From Tenacibaculum dicentrarchi (GTDB lineage: Bacteria; Bacteroidota; Bacteroidia; Flavobacteriales; Flavobacteriaceae): 64,000 bases of DNA. Numbering within the stretch: position 1 is the stretch's first letter; every line of letters starts with the position of its first letter. The position numbers and the translations under genes were made by a program. Positions 43,265-51,700 of the stretch are shown here, piece after piece. The notes beneath the pieces are model-generated. The model was not told the DNA's origin and searched no databases. It saw nothing but the letters and a program-made list of their open reading frames with translations. The DNA is taken from contig NZ_OESZ01000023.1 of NCBI RefSeq assembly GCF_900239345.1, forward strand, positions 240,165 to 304,164, written 5' to 3'.

Positions 43265-45148
43265 ATGAAACGAAGTTTTTTACTCCTATTTTTAATAACA
43301 CTAGTTGGAGTCATTTATATAGCAAAGCTATTTCAATTGCAAATTATTGAGGGTGCAAATATTAACCCCATACAAAGTTCTGCCGTAAAAATTGAATATG
43401 ATTACCCTGAGCGTGGTTATATGTATGACCGTAACGGAAAATTATTAGTCGCAAATCAGCTATCATACGATGTAATGGTAGTTCCTAAAAATGTAACTCC
43501 TTTAGATACCTTAGAATTTTGTAATCTGTTAAAAATTGATACAAAAAGCTTTAAGAAACGCTTTAAAAAGGCTGAAAATTTTGCTCGTTGGTTACCTTCG
43601 GTTTTCTTAAAACAATTAGCTAAAGAAGATTTTGCTTATCTACAAGAGAAACTACCAAAATACAAAGGGTTTTATATCCAAAAGCGTATTATTAGAGATT
43701 ACCCTGTTAAATCTGCTGCAAATATTTTAGGCTTTATTGCCGAAGTAAACGAAGAAAAAGCAAGAACAAATAACTACTATGAGCAAGGAGAGCTGATAGG
43801 AAAAATGGGGGTTGAAAAACAATACGAAAGAGTTCTTAGAGGTGTTAAAGGTAAAAAACGCTTTAAAAGAAACAACTTAAACAAAATTACAGGATCTTAC
43901 AAAAACGGACTGTACGATACACTTGCCGTAACAGGTAAAGATTTAACCCTAACCATTGATAGCGAACTTCAAGCATACGGAGAACTTTTAATGACAGGAA
44001 AAAGAGGTGGTATTGTAGCCATTGAACCAAAAACTGGCGAAATTTTAGCACTTATAACCGCTCCTTCCTATGACCCTAACCTATTAGTTGGAAGAAAACG
44101 CTCTCCAAATTCTGTAAAATTATTTAATGACACTATTAATATGCCTACTTTCGATAGAGGGCTTCAAGCAATGTATCCTCCAGGATCACCCTTTAAAATA
44201 CTCAACGGATTAATCGGTTTACAAGAAGAAGTTATTGATAAAGATTTTGGCGTTTATTGCCACCACGGATATAGCTACGGATCAGGAAGAAGACAGTTTA
44301 TGGGCTGTCATTGTGGTATTACAAGCAAACCTATTCGTTTAAAAACAGCTATTGCAAAATCATGTAATAGTTATTTTGCTACTGTTTATAAAAAAATTAT
44401 CGATAAATCGGGCAACCCAAAAACAGGAATGGATACCTGGAGTAAACACGTAGAAAGTTTTGGTTTAGGTAATTTTTTAGGATATGACCTACCTGTTGGA
44501 AGAAAAGGAACTGTTCCTGATGCCGCATTTTATAACAAATGGTATAAAAACAGGTGGAGCGCTACTTATACAATTTCAAATGCCATTGGTCAGGGAGAAA
44601 TATTAACTACACCTATGCAGTTAGCTAATATGACAGCAGCAATAGCCAATAAAGGTTATTTTCATACACCTCATATTGTTAAAAAAATTGATAATGAAAC
44701 CATTAAAGATACTCTTTATACTGCCAAAAGACATACCACTATAGCCCCAAAACACTTTCCAATTGCTATTCAAGCAATGCACGAAGTATTTACCAACGGA
44801 ACCGCAAGAGGTAGTCAGGTAAAAGGCATTGAAATTTGTGGAAAAACAGGAACTTCCGAAAATAAAACAAAAATGGTCGATGGTAAAAAAGTACAAGCAA
44901 AAGACCATTCTATATTTATTGCGTTTGCCCCAAAAGATAATCCTAAAATTGCCATTGCTATTTTTGTTGAAAACGGAGGATACGGTTCAACAATAGCAGC
45001 ACCAATAACAAGTTTATTGATTGAAAAATACCTTACAGGAAAAATTTCAAGAAAATATGTCGAAGACCGCATGATACATATGAGCCTTCAAAAAGAATAT
45101 GAAAAATTAATTAAAAAAAACGATAGCCTTGCGTCAGGAACGAAATAA
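43265..45148 (+). CDS. mrdA: Penicillin-binding protein 2 (elongasome transpeptidase)
   Basis: The transpeptidase that crosslinks new lateral-wall peptidoglycan. The 627-residue protein has one N-terminal membrane helix, a dimerisation domain (about 35-210), and the transpeptidase domain with Ser308-Pro-Phe-Lys311 (SxxK), Ser366-Cys-Asn368 (SxN) and Lys527-Thr-Gly529 (KTG). A cysteine and histidine-rich insert (VYCHHGYSYGSGRRQFMGCHCG) precedes the SxN motif, as in PBP2 proteins that bind a metal there. The last 20 bases overlap the rodA start, suggesting coupled translation with its glycosyltransferase partner. Confidence 0.95.
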   Translation: MKRSFLLLFLITLVGVIYIAKLFQLQIIEGANINPIQSSAVKIEYDYPERGYMYDRNGKLLVANQLSYDVMVVPKNVTPLDTLEFCNLLKIDTKSFKKRFKKAENFARWLPSVFLKQLAKEDFAYLQEKLPKYKGFYIQKRIIRDYPVKSAANILGFIAEVNEEKARTNNYYEQGELIGKMGVEKQYERVLRGVKGKKRFKRNNLNKITGSYKNGLYDTLAVTGKDLTLTIDSELQAYGELLMTGKRGGIVAIEPKTGEILALITAPSYDPNLLVGRKRSPNSVKLFNDTINMPTFDRGLQAMYPPGSPFKILNGLIGLQEEVIDKDFGVYCHHGYSYGSGRRQFMGCHCGITSKPIRLKTAIAKSCNSYFATVYKKIIDKSGNPKTGMDTWSKHVESFGLGNFLGYDLPVGRKGTVPDAAFYNKWYKNRWSATYTISNAIGQGEILTTPMQLANMTAAIANKGYFHTPHIVKKIDNETIKDTLYTAKRHTTIAPKHFPIAIQAMHEVFTNGTARGSQVKGIEICGKTGTSENKTKMVDGKKVQAKDHSIFIAFAPKDNPKIAIAIFVENGGYGSTIAAPITSLLIEKYLTGKISRKYVEDRMIHMSLQKEYEKLIKKNDSLASGTK

Positions 45149-46406
45149 TATTTTTGAAAACATAGATTGGCTACTCATTTTACTATATCTATTACTTGTT
45201 GGCTTTGGATGGATGAATATTTACGCCTCATCATCAACAGATACTACCCGACAATTTTTTGATTTTTCAACCAAATATGGAAAACAATTTATTTTTATAG
45301 GACTCAGTATTCCACTAATAGTTTTGGTTCTCTTTTTAAATTCAAAATTTTATGAACGATTTGCAAGTGTTCTATACGTGCTTTCGTTAGTGCTATTAGC
45401 AGGAGTTTTTATCTTCGGAAAAAAAATTAATGGTGCAACTTCTTGGTATAATTTTGGTGGAATCGGCTTACAACCTTCCGAATTTTCAAAAGCATTTACA
45501 GCATTAGCACTCGCTAAATTAATTAGCGATAGAAAATATAATTTTAAACTACTTAAAAATCAATTAAAAGCTTTTGCAATTATTTTTTTACCCGCTCTGC
45601 TTATTGCCTTACAACCTGATATGGGCTCTGTTTTAATTTACTTCTCTTTCTTTTTTGTTTTAAACAGAGAAGGTTTAACATTAAATTATATTGTTTTTGG
45701 AACTATTTCAATTATTTTATTTATTCTAACAATCTATTTCGGAGCAAATTGGATTCTTTTCAGCTGTTTATTACTTATTAGCTCAGGACTTGCTCGTGGA
45801 TTTTATAAAGACAAACGCTTTTTAAGATTCAATGCGCTTAAAATTATATCATTATACTTATTTACAACTTTATTTATTTACGGTATCGGTTATACCTATG
45901 AAAATGTATTAGAACCGCATCAAAAAGACCGATTTGATATTTTATTAGGAAAAACCACCGACCTTAAAAACAAAGGATATAACACCTATCAATCAAAATT
46001 AACCATTAGTTCGGGTGGTTTAGTTGGTAAAGGTTTTTTACAAGGCGACAGAACTCAAGGGAAATTTGTACCCGAACAAGAAACCGATTATATTTATAGT
46101 ACTGTAGGCGAAGAATGGGGCTTTTTAGGAAGTTCGGCAGTAATTATAATATTTATGTTATTACTTTATCGAATTATTTATTTAGCCGAAAATCAAACAA
46201 ATAAATTTGGACGTGTATACGGATACGGCATTGCCTCTATTCTATTTTTTCATATTGTTGTAAATATCGGAATGGTTATCGGTTTGTTACCTACTATTGG
46301 TATTCCGCTGCCCTTTTTTAGCTACGGAGGCTCATCATTATGGGGTTTTACCGTACTATTATTTATTTTTATCCGCTTAGATGCGCACAAGAAATATGAT
46401 TTTTAA
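45129..46406 (+). CDS. rodA: Rod shape-determining protein RodA (SEDS glycosyltransferase)
   Basis: The SEDS-family peptidoglycan polymerase paired with PBP2. The 425-residue protein starts with TTG at 45129, overlapping mrdA by 20 bases; no ATG lies nearby in frame. About ten membrane helices are visible with the family segments INGATSWYNFGGIGLQPSEFSKAF near residues 98-121, ALQPDMGSVLIYF, and GLLPTIGIPLPFFSYGGSSLWG near the C-terminus. It ends at the terminator at 46431-46466, shared with a convergent tRNA unit. Confidence 0.95.
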   Translation: MRQERNNIFENIDWLLILLYLLLVGFGWMNIYASSSTDTTRQFFDFSTKYGKQFIFIGLSIPLIVLVLFLNSKFYERFASVLYVLSLVLLAGVFIFGKKINGATSWYNFGGIGLQPSEFSKAFTALALAKLISDRKYNFKLLKNQLKAFAIIFLPALLIALQPDMGSVLIYFSFFFVLNREGLTLNYIVFGTISIILFILTIYFGANWILFSCLLLISSGLARGFYKDKRFLRFNALKIISLYLFTTLFIYGIGYTYENVLEPHQKDRFDILLGKTTDLKNKGYNTYQSKLTISSGGLVGKGFLQGDRTQGKFVPEQETDYIYSTVGEEWGFLGSSAVIIIFMLLLYRIIYLAENQTNKFGRVYGYGIASILFFHIVVNIGMVIGLLPTIGIPLPFFSYGGSSLWGFTVLLFIFIRLDAHKKYDF

Positions 46407-46430
46407 AATAAATGTTTTTATTCATAAAAC

Positions 46431-46466
46431 AAAAAAACCTCCATCAAGTAAATGATGGAGGTTTTG
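46431..46466. terminator. Terminator shared by rodA and tRNA-Tyr
   Basis: AACCTCCATCA pairs with TGATGGAGGTT around a short loop, flanked by A and T runs on either side. Confidence 0.85.
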
Positions 46467-46549
46467 TGGGGAGAGCAGGATTCGAACCTGCGAAGTCGTA
46501 AGACAACGGAGTTACAGTCCGTCCCAGTTGGCCGCTTTGGTATCTCCCC
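46467..46549 (-). tRNA. tRNA-Tyr (anticodon GTA)
   Basis: The 83-base minus-strand sequence folds as a class II tRNA: acceptor GGGGAGA/TCTCCCC with discriminator A, an anticodon stem GACGGACTGTAACTCCGTC with anticodon GTA, a long variable arm (TTGTCTTACGACTTC), and T-loop GGTTCGAATCC. No CCA is encoded after the discriminator A. It follows tRNA-Lys with a terminator between. Confidence 0.95.
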
Positions 46550-46565
46550 AAAGCTAGAAAAAAAT

Positions 46566-46599
46566 AAAAGCTTCCCTTATAAAACAAGGGAAGCTTTAG
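46566..46599 (-). terminator. Terminator between tRNA-Lys and tRNA-Tyr
   Basis: AAAGCTTCCCTT pairs with AAGGGAAGCTTT, directly after the tRNA-Lys 3' end on the minus strand and followed by a T-run. tRNA-Tyr is therefore partly dependent on read-through or on its own promoter. Confidence 0.8.
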
Positions 46600-46672
46600 T
46601 GACCGGGCTGGGGCTCGAACCCAGGACCCTCTCCTTAAAAGGGAGATGCTCTACCAACTGAGCTACCAGGTC
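46600..46672 (-). tRNA. tRNA-Lys (anticodon TTT)
   Basis: A 73-base cloverleaf with D-arm GCTCAGTTGGTAGAGC, anticodon loop CTTTTAA giving TTT, and T-arm CTGGGTTCGAGCCCCAG. The acceptor stem is GACCTGG against CCCGGTC, which leaves a T-C mismatch at the fifth pair. Lysyl-tRNA synthetase is encoded at 8206. A good promoter lies upstream at 46699-46729. Confidence 0.95.
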
Positions 46673-46698
46673 AATTATTATTTTCTCCTTAGCGGTTG

Positions 46699-46729
46699 CA
46701 AATATAGAACCTATTTTCGGTTTTACAAA
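46699..46729 (-). promoter_or_regulatory. Promoter of the tRNA-Lys unit
   Basis: TTTG (46726-46729), exactly 19 bases, TATATTTG (46699-46706) on the minus strand; transcription should begin about 20 bases before the tRNA. Confidence 0.8.
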
Positions 46730-46836
46730 ATTTTTTAAATAAAAAAATCAATAAATTTAGCATAAAAACCTGAATAAGCTCATTATCTGGATGTTAATTA
46801 TCTATTATTATTTAAGTTTCCTCTAAAAAAAATTAA

Positions 46837-47427
46837 TTACTCAAGTAAAGAAGTAATATCATCTTGAAGATTGATTCCTTTATTTTTATTATACCAAACC
46901 TGCAAAGACTCTTTAAATTCAGCATCTAAAGCACCATGTTCAGCTTTGTAATCTGCGACCATTTTAGTAGCAATACTAGGTCTTGGACCCCAAGTTCCTA
47001 TTACCTCATTTTTTTTATCTAAAGCAATTAATTTAGGAATAGCCTTACCACCATTTGTTAAAAAAGCATTCATTAATACTTCGTTGTCATCTCTTAAAAC
47101 AACTTTTAACTGAATATTACTATTTTCTTCAGCTATTTTATTAATAACAGGCAAGTTTTGAGCAGCATCACCACACCATCCTTCTGTTAAAACCAACCAA
47201 GTTTGTGGTTCTTTTACATCCTTTAATTTAGCGATTGTTTTTTCTGATATTTTTATAGTTTTGTCTAATCGTTTCATTCGTTTATCGTTTAATAAACTGA
47301 AATTTAATAAATCGTCTGACTGGTTATTTCCTGTTGATTTTTTAGCAACTAACAACTCTTTTACAAATGTTCTATACTCTGTATATGAAATAGATTTTTC
47401 TAAACTGTTTTCTATAATTTTTTTCAT
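46837..47427 (-). CDS. Cytosolic thioredoxin-like family protein
   Basis: A 196-residue protein from the ATG at 47427, with no signal peptide. The central segment WLVLTEGWCGDAAQNLPVINKIAEEN has the thioredoxin-fold active site WCGDA, in which the second cysteine of CxxC is replaced, as in a family of thioredoxin-like proteins with one active cysteine. GKAIPKLIALD later supplies the cis-proline. An earlier in-frame ATG at 47454 overlaps the TATCTTTG -7 box and is rejected. Its role may be thiol-related; no partner is evident. Confidence 0.8.
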   Translation of the reverse strand: MKKIIENSLEKSISYTEYRTFVKELLVAKKSTGNNQSDDLLNFSLLNDKRMKRLDKTIKISEKTIAKLKDVKEPQTWLVLTEGWCGDAAQNLPVINKIAEENSNIQLKVVLRDDNEVLMNAFLTNGGKAIPKLIALDKKNEVIGTWGPRPSIATKMVADYKAEHGALDAEFKESLQVWYNKNKGINLQDDITSLLE

Positions 47428-47451
47428 TTTTATAAATAAATATGTGTAAGA

Positions 47452-47459
47452 CAAAGATA
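47452..47459 (-). promoter_or_regulatory. -7 promoter box of the thioredoxin-like gene
   Basis: TATCTTTG on the minus strand, 24 bases before the ATG at 47427. Confidence 0.5.
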
Positions 47460-47501
47460 TTTCATAATGACTCTATTTAAAGTAACTAAAGTTACAATAC
47501 T

Positions 47502-48611
47502 TTATTTTTTTATTAAAAAAGAATAATCCGTATAACCTCTTGCAGTACCTCCTCCAAATAAAGTATGATTGTCGCTAATTTGATTCATTTTTGTATTTAG
47601 TTTTACACGTTTTGGATAATCAGGGTTGGTTAAGAACTTACGTCCAAAACCAACTAAATCTACTAAATTACTACCTAATAACTCATCGGCTTCCTTTGGT
47701 GTTTTATTCCCTGTTGCTATTATTGTTCTACTAAATACTTTTCTTAGTTGAATCCTAAAATCAGTTGGAATTTCAGGGGCATCATCCCAATCAGCTTCAC
47801 ACAAATGGATATAAGTAACGCCTAGTTTTTCTAACTTTTTAGAAGCTAGCATAATTGTATCTAAAATTTCAGGATCATTCATATCTTTAAAACTGATAAA
47901 TGGTGACAAACGAACCCCTGTTTTTTTAGTTCCGATTTCATTAACTACTGCTTGAGTAATTTCAGTTAATATTCGAATTCTATTTTCCTTGGTTCCTCCA
48001 TACTCATCTTTTCTTATATTTGAGTTGCTTCTTAAAAATTGGTCTATTAAGTAACCATTTGCACCGTGAATTTCTACACCATCAAAGCCTGCTTCAATTG
48101 CATTTTTTGCAGCGATTCTAAACTCTTCAATAACTTGATTAATGTCGTTTTTTGTCATTTCTTTTGGCTCTTCTACAGGTACAAAAGTTGCATCTCCATT
48201 TGGTGTCCCATCAAAAATATATACAGATGTTTCTTTTGCTATTTTTGCTGATGGTGCTAAGGGTTGTAAACCGTTTACTTGTGAACTTGAAACACGACCA
48301 ACGTGCCATAGTTGTAAGAATATTTTACTTCCTTTTTTATGAACTTCATCAGTTACTAGCTTCCAGCCTTCAATTTGTTCTTGCGTATAAATACCAGGTG
48401 TTTTAGCATATCCTTTTCCTTGTAAAGAAATTTGGGTTGCTTCTGTTATAATAATTCCTGCAGATGCTCTTTGTCCATAATATTCTGCCATTAAAGCATT
48501 AGGAACGTCATTTGGTTCTGTGGCTCTTGAGCGTGTCATAGGTGCCATTAGAAAACGGTTTTCTAATGAAATTCCGTTCATATTATAGGGTGTAAATAGT
48601 GTATTTTTCAT
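47502..48611 (-). CDS. Old yellow enzyme-family alkene reductase (NADH:flavin oxidoreductase)
   Basis: An FMN enzyme that reduces activated carbon-carbon double bonds or nitro compounds with NAD(P)H. The 369-residue protein starts MKNTLFTPYNMNGISLENRFLMAPMTRSRA and shows the classical OYE blocks: IIITEATQISLQGKGY, FLQLWHVGRVS, VEIHGANGYLIDQFLRSNSNIRKDEYGG with the substrate-binding His-x-x-Asn pair, and GFGRKFLTNPDYP near the end. It is the last gene of a six-gene operon with a nitroreductase-like protein, so reductive detoxification of electrophiles is plausible. Confidence 0.93.
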   Translation of the reverse strand: MKNTLFTPYNMNGISLENRFLMAPMTRSRATEPNDVPNALMAEYYGQRASAGIIITEATQISLQGKGYAKTPGIYTQEQIEGWKLVTDEVHKKGSKIFLQLWHVGRVSSSQVNGLQPLAPSAKIAKETSVYIFDGTPNGDATFVPVEEPKEMTKNDINQVIEEFRIAAKNAIEAGFDGVEIHGANGYLIDQFLRSNSNIRKDEYGGTKENRIRILTEITQAVVNEIGTKKTGVRLSPFISFKDMNDPEILDTIMLASKKLEKLGVTYIHLCEADWDDAPEIPTDFRIQLRKVFSRTIIATGNKTPKEADELLGSNLVDLVGFGRKFLTNPDYPKRVKLNTKMNQISDNHTLFGGGTARGYTDYSFLIKK

Positions 48612-48618
48612 AATTGTA

Positions 48619-49122
48619 TTATTTTATTTGTTTTTTATTTAAATAGATTGTCAATTTCTCGCGACTAAATAAGGTTGTAAAGCCTGCAAATATTCCAATT
48701 AATAGCGGAACGAATAATTCGGGTATTATGCTCTTTAATGAAACTCCTGAAGCAAAAAACAGTACTGTTCCCAAAAATGTTGCAGGTACAAATTCCCCCC
48801 AATCTTCAATGATTTCTAAGAAAATTAAAATAGTTGCTATCCAAAAAACAATAAATGCGGTAACATATAATTCAGAATTTTCAGGTGCTATAGTATTTAA
48901 ATGGGTAATAGCATAAGTACCTATTAATGCAATAAAAATTCCTATAAAAAATGCCAATAGCATTTTAAATGATTTCTTCATATTGCAAGCATGTAAAAAA
49001 TAGTTTGCCCATCCGAAAAAAACTACCCAAGCTTTTACTGCCAACCATCCTGAAACTAATATTACAAAGGCAGCAATAAGGCCAACTAAAAGGGAATGTA
49101 TAAGTGCGTTTTTATATTTCAT
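48619..49122 (-). CDS. DUF1097 family inner-membrane protein
   Basis: A 167-residue protein with about five membrane helices (near 9-28, 53-71, 84-103, 109-130 and 133-152). The FVPATFLGTVLFFASG segment near residues 111-126 matches the DUF1097 (YcdZ-like) family, in which similar residues precede the last helices. Function is unknown. Its neighbours, a cupin and an OYE reductase, lie within 8 bases on either side, so it belongs to the same operon. Confidence 0.78.
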   Translation of the reverse strand: MKYKNALIHSLLVGLIAAFVILVSGWLAVKAWVVFFGWANYFLHACNMKKSFKMLLAFFIGIFIALIGTYAITHLNTIAPENSELYVTAFIVFWIATILIFLEIIEDWGEFVPATFLGTVLFFASGVSLKSIIPELFVPLLIGIFAGFTTLFSREKLTIYLNKKQIK

Positions 49123-49123
49123 T

Positions 49124-49507
49124 TTATTTAAATTCTACTGTTGTAAATATCAATGTGGTATTTCCAATATTTTCTAAATTATGAATGAAGAAATTTTCTT
49201 CATCCAAATCATTAAAATATTTGATATCATTTTTTTTGTATTTGGTTTCGATTACTGTTCCATCAGTATAAAATGAGCGTGATTCACCTTCATTTTTAAT
49301 AGTATAGAAATACGATTTATTGTGCTTATGAAACGGTAATGATTGACCTATTGGTAAATGAATACTCCAAACTTTAAATTTGCCTGTTTCTAGTAATAAG
49401 TGCTCACCTACAACTGTATTATTACTACCATTTTGCATAGCATTTTTTAATGCTACTGTCCAAGGGAAACTCCAATCTCCTTTTTTATTGATTGTTTTAA
49501 TTTTCAT
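49124..49507 (-). CDS. Cupin-fold protein
   Basis: A 127-residue protein with a single cupin-like domain: GKFKVWSIHLPIGQSLPFHKHNKSYFYTIKNEGESRSFYTDG around residues 46-88 has the His-x-His of a cupin metal site, and NFFIHNLENIGNTTLIFTTVEF follows. Cytosolic, with no signal peptide. Possible role: small-molecule binding or dioxygenase-like chemistry. It overlaps the DoxX-like gene by 11 bases and is followed one base later by the DUF1097 gene. Confidence 0.75.
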   Translation of the reverse strand: MKIKTINKKGDWSFPWTVALKNAMQNGSNNTVVGEHLLLETGKFKVWSIHLPIGQSLPFHKHNKSYFYTIKNEGESRSFYTDGTVIETKYKKNDIKYFNDLDEENFFIHNLENIGNTTLIFTTVEFK

Positions 49508-49916
49508 TATTATTTCTGATTAAATTATCAATTGACCAACAATTTTTTTCTGTATTAGAGATTAAAAAATAAAAGAATAAGCCATAAATCATTTGTATAC
49601 CAGCCCAATCCCAATTTTCAATTAATGTTGAACCAAATAAGAGGAAAATAATTACTATTGCTCCTGTAATACTTGCACGATAGGTGAATAATCCCAAAAT
49701 TAATAATAACCCAATTCCAAATTCTGCAAAGGGTAACACAGTTCCCCAAATAGAGACAGTAAAAGATGGTATTAAGCTGTCTTGAAAAGTTGTTACCATC
49801 CAATCTCTAAATCCGTTTAATTTTGAGAAACGAACTAATCCATGTCCTAAAAAATTAATACCCATTGTTATTCGTAAAAGAGCAAATGCTGTTTGTTGTG
49901 GTGTTGTTTTACTCAT
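49497..49916 (-). CDS. DoxX-like membrane protein
   Basis: A 139-residue membrane protein with four helices (near 10-28, 48-75, 76-98 and 104-123). ALLRITMGINFLGHGLVRFSKLNGFRDWM and PFAEFGIGLLLILGLFTYRASITG follow the DoxX/DoxD-like pattern of small redox-associated membrane proteins. The C-terminal tail is soluble. The DoxX superfamily has been tied to thiol and oxidative stress; here it sits between a deacetylase-like fusion and a cupin in a redox operon. It overlaps the cupin gene by 11 bases. Confidence 0.75.
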   Translation of the reverse strand: MSKTTPQQTAFALLRITMGINFLGHGLVRFSKLNGFRDWMVTTFQDSLIPSFTVSIWGTVLPFAEFGIGLLLILGLFTYRASITGAIVIIFLLFGSTLIENWDWAGIQMIYGLFFYFLISNTEKNCWSIDNLIRNNNEN

Positions 49917-49920
49917 GAAT

Positions 49921-51693
49921 TTATTTTTTAAAGTGATATTTTACCAGTTTATTATTTAGCATTAAAGGGATGAAGACCGATTTTGTGTTTTTATCAAAAT
50001 AAATGTCAGCAGTTCCTTTAGGTAAATTTAGTACCTCGGTTGTAGTACCTGTTTTGTTTGTATAGTATAATAATTTACCTGCTAACCAATCGGACAATAA
50101 GAAACCGTGAAGCGTTTCGCTTAAACCATCTAAATTTCCAATAGGTTTGGTTATTTTTTCTATGGTTTTAGTTTTGATATCAACTTTTTGTAAAGTGCCT
50201 ACTATTTTGGTTCCGTAGGTTTTAGGATTAATTTCTTTTCCCCAACTTGCTACAAACAAATGATTTTTTGAAATATAAAGTCCGTTTGGCATATTTAGAT
50301 TTTCATCTTTTAGCCATAATTCAATTTTTCTTTTTCCTTTTTTTGGTAATTTATAAATTCCACTGAAACCAAAAGTATTACTGACATATACATTTCCTTT
50401 TTTATCTACAGCAATGTCATTTAAAAAAGTAGCATCTTTTGCTTTAAAGGTTAAAATAAGTTGAGTTTTAATATCTATTTCTATGATTTTATCAATATCT
50501 GTAACATATAATTTATCATTATAGATAACTAATCCTTTTGGTGCGTTTAATCCTGTTATCCACTTTTTTTGAATTATTTTTCCATCTAAACCTACTTTAG
50601 AAATATAACCATTCCCATTTTTTTCGGTTGGATTCCCACTTATATTAGAGACATATAAAGCATTATTTTTTGTGTCTAAAACGACACTTTCGGGATTTTT
50701 AAAGCCTAAAACTTCCCAATCTTTTTCGAGTTTAAATGGTGGTTTGGTATTCACAATTGTTGTGTTATATTCAATTTCTGAATTATCAACTGGTGTATTT
50801 GGATCATCTTTAATCATATTTGCAATTTCATCTTTTCTCATAAAAACAACTCTTTTGTGTTGTTTTGCGTACTGTATAAATTTATCGACAACCTGAACTA
50901 TCGCAGGACCACCACCAATACGATCGTGTAAACTTATACTCATCATTCTTCTTTTTGTTGCTCCTTCAGCATATAATTGGTCAAATTCGAACTTTAATTG
51001 AGCTAAAAATTGATCTGGACTCCAATTTTTACCAGCTATATTTACAATGTCATTATTACGTAATGTATATGGCATTACTACAAAGTTTTTACCTCTTACT
51101 TTGGTTACAAAAGGTTCGTCTCTACTTAAATCATCAATGTGGTATAAAAAGCCAAGTTCTTGCAACACTTTTAAAGTGTTTGGGCTTCTACGTAACCAAT
51201 TGGAATTATAACCAACGCCTCTTTGTCCTGTAATGGTTTTTACAGTATCAATTCCTTTTTTTACAAATGCCAATTCGTTATCATAAGATAAATTCCATTG
51301 ATCGCTCCAAGCAATTCCATGCGCAGCAATTTCGTGTCCACCATTTACAATAGCTTTGGCAACTTTTGGGTATTTTATGGCGGCTTCTCCAACTACATGA
51401 GAGGTTACATGAATCTTGTGTTTCTTCCAAAGGTTTAACATTCTATAAATTCCTTCTTTTGCTCCATAACGAAACCAACTTTCGGCTGGTAAATCGGGTT
51501 GTCCTTTAGGTAAAGGGTTTCCTGAAAACGGACTTTCTGCTCCTTCTGGTTGTCCACCTGTTTCAAATTGCATTGAAAAAGAGATAACCAATTGCGCATC
51601 ATTTGGCCAATAACTTTTTGTGTCGTTTTTTTGTGCTACAACTATAATTATTGAAGCGAATAGTAGAATTGTTAAAAGAACTACATCCTTCAT
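49921..51693 (-). CDS. Secreted fusion of a PuuE-like deacetylase domain and an SMP-30-type beta-propeller
   Basis: A 590-residue protein with a signal peptide (residues 1-20, ending VVAQ). Residues about 30-310 match the polysaccharide-deacetylase/allantoinase (PuuE) fold: VISFSMQFETGGQPEGAESPF, an LNLWKKHKIHVTSHVVG helix, and NGGHEIAAHGIAWSDQW with a metal-type His120-x4-His125 pair. Canonical catalytic aspartates of NodB enzymes are replaced, as in PuuE. Residues about 325-590 form an SMP-30/NHL-like propeller (NPESVVLDTKNNALYVSNISG and similar blades). Fusion of these two modules is unusual. It may cleave or bind a small amide. It lies 7 bases after the nitroreductase gene. Confidence 0.88.
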   Translation of the reverse strand: MKDVVLLTILLFASIIIVVAQKNDTKSYWPNDAQLVISFSMQFETGGQPEGAESPFSGNPLPKGQPDLPAESWFRYGAKEGIYRMLNLWKKHKIHVTSHVVGEAAIKYPKVAKAIVNGGHEIAAHGIAWSDQWNLSYDNELAFVKKGIDTVKTITGQRGVGYNSNWLRRSPNTLKVLQELGFLYHIDDLSRDEPFVTKVRGKNFVVMPYTLRNNDIVNIAGKNWSPDQFLAQLKFEFDQLYAEGATKRRMMSISLHDRIGGGPAIVQVVDKFIQYAKQHKRVVFMRKDEIANMIKDDPNTPVDNSEIEYNTTIVNTKPPFKLEKDWEVLGFKNPESVVLDTKNNALYVSNISGNPTEKNGNGYISKVGLDGKIIQKKWITGLNAPKGLVIYNDKLYVTDIDKIIEIDIKTQLILTFKAKDATFLNDIAVDKKGNVYVSNTFGFSGIYKLPKKGKRKIELWLKDENLNMPNGLYISKNHLFVASWGKEINPKTYGTKIVGTLQKVDIKTKTIEKITKPIGNLDGLSETLHGFLLSDWLAGKLLYYTNKTGTTTEVLNLPKGTADIYFDKNTKSVFIPLMLNNKLVKYHFKK

Positions 51694-51700
51694 ATGTATT

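Noticed and set aside
46452..46661. 69-residue plus-strand frame containing GLGLEPRTLS
   Set aside because: It is the familiar antisense reading across the two tRNA genes, whose cloverleaf structures explain the conserved peptide.
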